A DNA stretch of 64,000 bases, taken from positions 124,001 through 188,000 of the forward strand of contig JARGXX010000073.1 in the NCBI GenBank assembly GCA_030374765.1. Direction: 5' to 3'. The position numbers and the translations under genes are program-made. This document shows, piece after piece, positions 57,284 to 64,000 of this stretch; the first letter of the stretch is position 1, and every line of letters begins with the position of its first letter. The notes beneath the pieces are model-generated. The model was not told the origin of the DNA, did not search any database, and worked only from the letters and a program-made list of their open reading frames with translations. Source of the stretch: Agarophyton chilense (taxonomy: Eukaryota; Rhodophyta; Florideophyceae; Gracilariales; Gracilariaceae).

Positions 57284-59600
57284 TTATACTCCTTTTGTTG
57301 GACCTGCCGTTCTCACTTCATCTTCCTTTGGCTCCTCCGCTTCGTTCACACTCACTCTCTGCAACCGAGTAAAATACGATTCGTCCGGCTTGCAGGCTCC
57401 AACGTAGCAATCTAGCACAGCACCGAGACATTTCGTCAACTTGTCCACAAAGGAGTCCTCTTTCAGTGCAAAGTAGATCTTCGTAGATGAAGGCATTTAA
57501 ATTCCTGGCGTCGCAACCCTCTTCGAACTGCTTGTCACCCATCTACCATTCCCCGCGAAAAACCTAAATTGCTCGAACTCCACACCATTTCGCTCCCTCA
57601 TTACGTCCGAAGCCACCTTCGAAATCCTTTTCACTGCAAGCGGTAAATACTTAACGTAGAACGTAGAAATAACAATTGCCTCTGCCCCCAGCGTCCAAAC
57701 TCCCTGTCCATCGTCGTCATAACGCAAGCAATCCACACATCCAGTCTGCAAGATGCATCACCGTCCCATCCACGTACTGAATCTAGCCATCCTTTTCCAT
57801 TCTAGCATCGTACCCCATAAAATCCGCCAGCACTTTCCCGGAAACTCTTTTCCTAAATTACAACTCCCCATCCTCAAATATTTTGAACCTAAGAAGAGCC
57901 CTCGCCCCGAATACATCAGATCTTAAATCCGGCGCATGCACTAAGCCGATAGCCTACTCGTCCCTTTCTCATCCCTCTCCTATATCTTCTCTCGCAACTC
58001 TTCCATCGGATTCTACAAATCCATTCTTAGCTCCGTGCCCTCCCACCACTTCACACGCCTCGCAATGAAGTCATAACCAAGGAGCCCAAAAAGTCGGTTA
58101 CGTGCCCCCGGCTTTCGTACCCTTACCACATCACTCAGCATCTGTCTCATCCGCTGTCTCAAACACATATCGTCACTCATCTTCTCAACGCAGTCCTACT
58201 TCCTCCTGGCAGTCGTTATGAACTCCCACCGTTTCCCTTTCACCTCCGCGCTCACAACATACTTCAGAAACGCATCGCTTCCCGCTCTCAATGACGGCGT
58301 GTACGCTCTCATCTTCGTTGCCACCTGAAACGGACAACTCTGTACTATCTCGTTTGGCCCTACCACAAAGGAACTCTCTTCGTTTTTCTCTCCCACGATC
58401 TCATTACGATTCATCCAATTCCTTGTCACCACCTTTGTCTTGAAGCACAGCTCCGACGTCACCAGATTCGCACAATTTCTAATCCTGTCACCAAAATACC
58501 GTGAAAACCCATAGAAACTCTTCTGAACTTTAACCATATACTTACGTCGCCTCACCATCTCCCCCGATCCACGCCATTTCCCTCCTGTTTTTAGAGTTTT
58601 TAACGGTTCCATAAAGCTGTCCACCAATGCATTTTGTCCATTCACCTCCCCCTATAGCAATCTCCTTCCTTCTGCGTCAACTTCAGACTCACCATCACAC
58701 TAGAGTATTCCTCCTTAAAAACTTCTGCAACATCTTTCTCGTGCTCTGTAACAGATCGTACTTTTGCGCTTTCATATCGCCCTTGGTCACCCATCGCAGT
58801 GTTCGCTGCCATTACCGATATTATTCTCGATCTTCTCACACGCATGCCATATAAAGTCTCCGATATAATTCTACCACCAACCCCCAGTTCATCACCACAG
58901 GCACTTACCAAATGCTCTCCCAGAACCCACAACACCAGCCTCTTCTTCCCTTCAATCTTTTACTACTTTCTCGTGTTCCACTTCTCTTGTTCGCCGTGCT
59001 TCTCGTTTTCCCGAAGATTCTCTTGTGATTTCTACTTCTACAGATGTATCTTCGCGTTGTGGATAATTTTTCGCAACCCTGCTTTCGTACACAAACGTCT
59101 CTCCTATTCAGACGGGTGCCAAATCCTGTTCTTCTTTGATAGTACGTAAAACTCCTGCGCGGTCAGCTGCGCGTCTAGTGCCACCACTAGTACTTCTCTC
59201 GATATTACCCATTACTCCTGTTTCTTTTGATATTTTAGGCTGAAATGTTGCTATCTTTCACCCCAAATCCCCTCTTCGTAATACGTGTCTCTCCTGTCGC
59301 CGTGCCGAGTCATTCGCGTTGCTTCTCGACTGCCCTTCACATTCTTCCCCACCTTCTCCTACTATATCCTTCTCAAATTTCTCAGTCATTTCATATGCAC
59401 ATAGGTCACCGAGCGTACTCTCTTTCTTAACTAAGTTAGTAGCTCTCTTTACCTCTTGTAGACCATTACGACGATTTCTATAAACTCTACCCTTCCGATA
59501 ACCTCCACGTCCTCCCGGCATAGTACCCACACTCATAACTTTGAGATTTCCCTCCCGCATTGCGTGCATCTTCTAACCGCCCACGTTTCATCTTCGTATC
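57284..59600 (-). pseudogene. Unrecognised second gene of the convergent pair, decayed
   Basis: Reads on the minus strand in several frames from about 59570 down to a stop at 57284. Stretches that look like real protein, in order: a Gly/Arg-rich start (GGRGGYRKGRVYRNRRNG, 59500), MGNIERSTSGGTRRAADRAG (about 59200), GRIISETLYGMRVRRSRIIS (58870), an open 149-codon piece at 58196-58645 (VKVQKSFYGFSRYFGDRIRN, PFQVATKMRAYTPSLRAGSD, VKGKRWEFITTARR), and C-terminal pieces at 57497-57751 (FRFFAGNGRWVTSSSKRVAT) and 57284-57496 (ESYFTRLQRVSV). Basic and rich in Arg/Lys, so nucleic-acid binding is conceivable. I do not recognise the family. The end lies some 40 bases from the end of the facing transposase-like gene. 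Confidence 0.4.
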
Positions 59601-59815
59601 GCTTTCCTGCCATTGTTGATGTTCGGATTCGAGGAAATCTCCTCACTTAACGTTTCCTCCGAACAACCGCCATCGTTGCGCACCCTTGCATCCCTCACAC
59701 TCCTTGGCCTGCTTCTCGAAGGTTCTTCTCTACCACCGTCAGCACCACCACTCCTCCTCCCGGCGCCAAGGTGGTGGCACTTGCTATCTCGGTGCACATC
59801 CGGTGTACCTGATGC

Positions 59816-60583
59816 TCACTTTCTCTTCGCCACTATTCGATATTCCCGTCGGTAGCCGTGGGAACAGTTCCAGAGCCGACTATGGAGCACCATGAAAATA
59901 TCACGCCCCTTATTGTTCGCGAGAAAATCAGAAAATTTCAGGAATGGAAAACTGTAACCGGTTTCCTGCCACTTAAGCTGACTTTGAAATTTGGCTCCGC
60001 TGTTGGGAAAATAAAACAGACATTTGGGTTTGCAGGAGGGTCTCTCGCTCCAGACATTATCGATAGAACCATGCTCCTCATCAATGCTCGCCCGAACACC
60101 CCACGCATCAAAGACCCCTCCTCCACCTAAACACATTGCTGGGATATCTCGACAAGTGCGAAGCTTCAGATACAGTGAAGGCCAGTGGTGGTTTCCAGTC
60201 GGTTCTGGTCTGGTGCCTGCGCGGTAGTACTGCATCATCCAAATGGTCTGTCGGTCTCGAACGATTTCGGGAGAAAGATATCCACCTCCTATGCTATCTG
60301 ACTTGCTCTTCTTCGCCTCCCTTCGCTCGTTCATTGACCTCAAATTCTTATTCAAAGTCATGCCCAATGTAAATTTGCAACAGAACATGTGTGTGCATGG
60401 AAACCCAGTTCGAATTGAAAACGTATCCAAGCTTCCAAGACATATTGTACATGTTTGGAAATTCTCGATCTCCGTTTTCCCAGAACATGTGTGCGCATGA
60501 AAAACCAGCCAGACTTGAAAGCGTATCCAAGCCCCCAAGACATATCCGACATGTTTAGAAATTCTCGATCTCGGTCTTTCCAT
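59816..60583 (-). other. Open frame of 255 codons with half-RING motifs
   Basis: Starts with ATG at 60583. Its N-terminal part covers the 100-bp tandem duplication at 60381-60580; in this frame the second unit reads TCTICLGSLDTFSIRTG then FPCTHMFC, the first half of a C3HC4 RING finger. The other unit encodes a similar half (TCRICLG ... FSCAHMFW) in another frame, so the frame as a whole is not a clean gene. The remainder has no recognisable domain. Probably a fragment of a RING-finger gene. Confidence 0.3.
60381..60580 (-). repeat. 100-bp tandem duplication (two units)
   Basis: 60381-60480 and 60481-60580, both starting CAGAACATGTGTG and ending in TTTTCC or CTTTCC. They differ at roughly 15-20 positions without indels. 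Confidence 0.85.
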
Positions 60584-61087
60584 GGTCACATGAAGTGCTG
60601 CTTCAACACCAAGACGCAGGTTATGATTGAGAACACATCTTTCATAACAAGAGTTACTGTTAAAGGAACTAGCTTGGGTATTTTGAAGAAGCTTCAGGCG
60701 TGCGTGCCATCACTTCTTGTCACCGTCTTTTTCATGCACTCCGCGCTCAGCGTGTTTTTAACGCTTTTGTGTGCGCTGCAGTTTGCCGCGGCGTGTCTGT
60801 GTATCTTGAACTTGCTGAAAGCTTTAAGCTCCGTACCAATTTGCGTGTCTGCCGACGACAGGCGCGTCATGATACAGCACTTTCGACAGCCGCCCATGGT
60901 TGCGAACGTCGATATGATCTGCAAAATGGAGGCCGTTTCAGTGCGGCACATGCAGTTGGCGTCATTCGCTGCTGGCATTTGTGAATCCATGGGAAAGTGG
61001 TGGAGAAGTACGCTCAACGTGCTGCCGGTGCGGTTGAAGACTGTGAAAAGCGTGCTCAGTGCACTGCATGAACCTGATTTCTTGTAG
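60584..61087 (+). other. Uncertain open frame with a hydrophobic stretch
   Basis: A plus-strand frame open from the ATG at 60497 to 61087 (196 codons) has a hydrophobic run (LLVTVFFMHSALSVFLTLLC and beyond, about 60710-60810). The minus strand (60694-61134) and another plus frame (60700-60984) are open over the same bases, so there is no clear coding choice. Kept only as a possibility. Confidence 0.2.
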
Positions 61088-61949
61088 ATGCCTAGAACTA
61101 CGTTCCTCTCCTTCTCTTTTTCGGAGCCGGACAAGACATCTATTTCCAGTTATTGCAAAATCGAAGGATACAGTTATGATCGACCATGAGATCCAGCGAG
61201 GGCGACCTGCAACTTTTTTTACCCGCCTTTTTTCCGCAGAGAATCCTCAATTGTTCATAAGACTACTCAATTCGCGAAGGTTGGCTCGAGCGTTCTGTGA
61301 AGATTCAAAACGCACATCAAATCAACCTTCGCCGAACAATTGGGCCAATAACCAGTGACCATTACGACCTAGGTACGGCGATTTTGAAACGTTAGCTTTC
61401 CATCTGCTGCATCGCATATCAACTTCATGCGGGCTTCCTTTTCTTACTTGTCTCCATTCCTGACGGCAGAATCGAATCTTTAACTCCATAAGTCCGGGAA
61501 GTGTATAGAAGACTTCAATTGAGAAATATCTAGTGCTTAATCTGTGGGAATTCGTCTTTGATAGAAGCTGCGAACAAGCAGGGGTTCCTTGTCATCTAGT
61601 GATGCGGTAGAAACTAAAGACAGATCATGGTTTTCAGGAACAGGTTAGAGCCTTTCAATGTGTCTCTCTCGACTTGGATCGTTAAATTTGAAGGTGGTTG
61701 TCGGCCGAGGTCAGACGTCTTTAGACGTTTCGATCGGATGTGTCTTCATAGTTTTTCCTGACACGAACTCATACGAGAAGTGACCGCCGATTGCCTACGG
61801 CTAGCTGATCCTTTCTCTTCCAAAACCATTTCGCTTTCAGCTCCAGAGCGGCTGTTGCTGGGCAGAGTCTTCGAATAGTTCAATGTAGCCACTGAACTTG
61901 AACACATGGTTCGATGAGATAAGCGGGCATGCACTACGCGTAGACGCTC
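61088..61949. other. Intergenic stretch, nothing recognised
   Basis: Only short open frames without domain character; no repeats seen. Confidence 0.4.
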
Positions 61950-62976
61950 CGGATGTCTGAAGGAGTTCTTTCTCGAATGGTGAATGACTCTTTTTGAACA
62001 CCTACTATCCTCTTACTCATCACACATGTCTACATATATCTCAATCCCAGTGGGTTGGTCATATCCAGCATAATTCTTTCTTTGACGCCTGTTTTCTTTA
62101 TTGCTGGAACCATCCAAATCACTTTTTTTCTGCGTCCTTCGAACAATGTCAATCCGTGTTTGGTGAAAAACTTACAAATTTCGCCACAGGATTCAACCGC
62201 TCGCGTTGAACTGTAAGCTTCTTCAAGGAAGAATAATAGTCACCATTGATTTTCAAAAGATCGTCTATCTTTGATAAGTTTGACACTAAAACATGATTCT
62301 AAAGTTGGTTCAGATGCTTTCATCTTCTCTCCGATGGAACATCTAGCACGTTTGTGGCATGAAGCAGGTTCAAGGACCCTCTCGGAGAATAAATCTGTAA
62401 AATTACAGACGCTTTCCGTACACTAACCGAACTCGGATCATAGAAGTCGTATTCCTGCGTTTTGCGACCCAGTTTCCTCTTCGTAGTCTGATGATACATA
62501 TCATATTTCATTTCTTTCAAATGAATTGTTTGCTTAATGAAACGAACAGGAATATCCGAAGTGGGAACTTCGTCCTCAACCAGTTAACTTCCCGATATGA
62601 GGACGTCCTCTGCGAATTGTTCCTCTGCAAGTTGAGTCTCCCACGTCAGCAATAATGCCTGAAATGCCTGGCGTTCATCCCCTGGAGGATCAGTGCGTCG
62701 GGCTTGATTCTTTGAAAGAGGTGCAGCATCCCTTATGATTCTGGTTTCCCATACATAAAGAAGGCGCAACATTTCTTGGCGCTGGGAAGCCCACATAAAA
62801 GTCTTTCGGAGAGCTCTGTGTTGCGATCCATGTTCTTCGATATGCTTGGTGAGTTTCTTGAGGTCGTTGCGAAGGCGCCTCCGCGAGATCAAACTCGACT
62901 TTTTGCGAAGTGTTTCTTCCGTACAACTAGAAAGGTTAAGGCTGTATTCATACCATTTGCTAGCACTACGAGTCAT
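61950..62976 (-). pseudogene. Unrecognised gene remnant rich in charged helices
   Basis: An open piece of 130 codons (62584-62976, starting with ATG) is helical and highly charged (LRNDLKKLTKHIEEHGSQHR, AFQALLLTWETQLAEEQFAE). Past its TAA the same frame continues as plausible protein (KMKYDMYHQ-like start of 62320-62520, KTQEYDFYDPSSVSVRKASV) and again past a second stop to about 62180 (LLKINGDYYSSLKKL). A long gene interrupted by a few stops is the simplest reading. No family recognised; it could belong to a mobile element. Confidence 0.35.
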
Positions 62977-63816
62977 ACTAACTGTCGTTCATAGACTGCC
63001 AATTGCGTGCACCGTTTCGTCGTCCTGGCCAGGTTTCTCTTGTGGTGGGCTATAAATGACAGTACTGGACACAGATACACTACCTTTGGATTCAATTAAT
63101 TGAGAGTAGCCATTGATGCGTGAAGCGCTGACGCTGTTGTGGTTATCATATCTCTCAATATCGCTTTCTCATCATCACTGGATGAATGTTGCGAAGAATA
63201 CACCAGTACCAGGCTTTTTGCTCGCCAGGCTGTCAGTATGAGGTGCAGGACTGCGCTGTGTAAGATGGGAGGCTAGAAAATCTGCACTGCACAGCAAAAG
63301 GCCGGTGTTGGAGGAGTGTACGCACAAAGCGACAGAGACGTCTGATACGCTAGAGTCGTGGTATGAAATGGATGTGGAAGCCTCAATGAGATAGCGTTAA
63401 TAAAAGAGTTCTTCCATGATTAGTTGTGCAGTTGGGCAGCATCGCCGAGATGATGATCACAAGGTCGAAACTTCGTCAAAACGTTCCTGTTTTGGAAAGT
63501 GTGGTAACCCGAAATTATGAAATAGCTGATTTTCTTTGGAGCCAGAGGTTTGAAAAAGTGTTGCGCGATTTTTCAGTAAGGTTTTGAGTTAAAGGAAATA
63601 TGTGACCAACCACAACCATTCACTTCGTAATTACTATCAAGTGGTTTGCGATGCCGTGCTAATCGTTTTGGGAAATTTCAATGCGTGTAGAAGAAGCTTA
63701 CTACGCAGCGGCATGATTTACTGCTCAGCAGATCTAGTACTTCCTTGGCACCAAAAATTTGGAATGAGACGGTGCTTTCCCAACAATTTTTATGTTGCAG
63801 CCACTCATTTGGTAAT
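62977..63816. other. Intergenic stretch before the terminal LTR
   Basis: No gene or repeat recognised. If the LTR at 63817 is the left end of an element, GTAAT (63812-63816) would be its target duplication. Confidence 0.4.
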
Positions 63817-64000
63817 TCACAACGTGAGCGCAGGTTAGGTAAAGGAAAAGGAAGAAGAGGGGGAAAAGACGAGAAGAAGAGAAAAATAAAAGAAGAGAAA
63901 CAAAGGAAGGTAGTCAGCCTTGACAATTTACTTCGATCGTTGGCGACCGTCATTGAAAACTATATCTACCTCGCACGCACTTCCACCGCCAGTGCTGACC
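63817..64000 (-). repeat. Partial LTR of another copy of the second Copia family
   Basis: Matches the first 184 bases of 47916-48588 almost exactly, starting TCACAACGTGAGCGC, and runs off the window. It resembles the LTR at 47916 more than the one at 53797 (same bases at the three positions near 48079-48095 where those differ). Confidence 0.9.

Larger units (their letters stand above)
47450..59860. mobile_element. Large element with two convergent genes, probably a DNA transposon, family unknown
   Basis: Two long decayed coding tracts face each other tail to tail: a plus-strand transposase-like gene (47692-57245, split by the Copia insert 47916-54469) and a minus-strand gene (57284-59600). 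Without the Copia the unit is near 5.9 kb. Both have the same C-rich plus-strand codon style and similar decay, which suggests one element. Terminal inverted repeats and target duplication were not found, so the outer limits are estimates and the transposon label is inference. A pair of neighbouring host genes is the alternative. Confidence 0.4.

Overview
The window looks like repeat-rich nuclear DNA from an intron-poor eukaryote. A multicellular red alga (florideophyte) is my best guess: the two host genes have no introns, one is a plant-type RanGAP relative, and Copia, chromodomain Gypsy, piggyBac, pogo and PIF/Harbinger elements occur together. The species is an inference; an oomycete or another alga is not excluded. 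I see no rRNA, tRNA, CRISPR array or prokaryotic operon.

Layout. 0.26-2.14 kb (-): a RanGAP-like leucine-rich-repeat protein with a C-terminal membrane anchor. 2.9-3.8 kb (+): a decayed PIF/Harbinger transposase. 4.6-20.1 kb: a three-deep nest. An old Gypsy fossil (4.57-5.24 and 19.72-20.09 kb) is split by a Copia element (5239-19718, target duplication AAAGC). That Copia is split in its gag by a young chromodomain Gypsy element (5982-15752, target duplication CTCGG). The young Gypsy carries an extra coding tract antisense to gag-pol. 22.2-23.8 kb (-): a secreted-type catalase in a GC-rich island. 24.8-27.7 kb: a piggyBac-family transposon flanked by CTAG rather than TTAA. 27.7-30.7 kb: unassigned DNA, partly very GC-rich. 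30.74-33.06 kb: a pogo/Tc1-like transposon flanked by TA. 33.4-47.4 kb: several old Gypsy fossils, including a pol part and a gag-protease part on either side of one LTR-like block.

47.45-59.9 kb: remains of a large element with two convergent genes, a transposase-like protein (+) and an unrecognised partner (-). It is split by a second, young Copia element (47916-54469, target duplication CCCCC). 59.8-64 kb: a 100-bp tandem duplication encoding half a RING finger, one unrecognised decayed gene, and at the window end an LTR of another copy of the second Copia family.

Only the RanGAP-like gene and the catalase look like intact host genes, and they have no obvious functional link. Most other content is mobile DNA of several ages. 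The youngest insertions have LTR pairs differing by about 2-3% by eye, and the oldest fossils are broken throughout. The points most worth following are the antisense tract of the chromodomain Gypsy lineage with a probable diverged counterpart in an older fossil, the density of CCAATGG motifs in that element, the two-gene convergent element, the membrane-anchored RanGAP relative lacking expected active-site residues, and the CTAG-flanked piggyBac.
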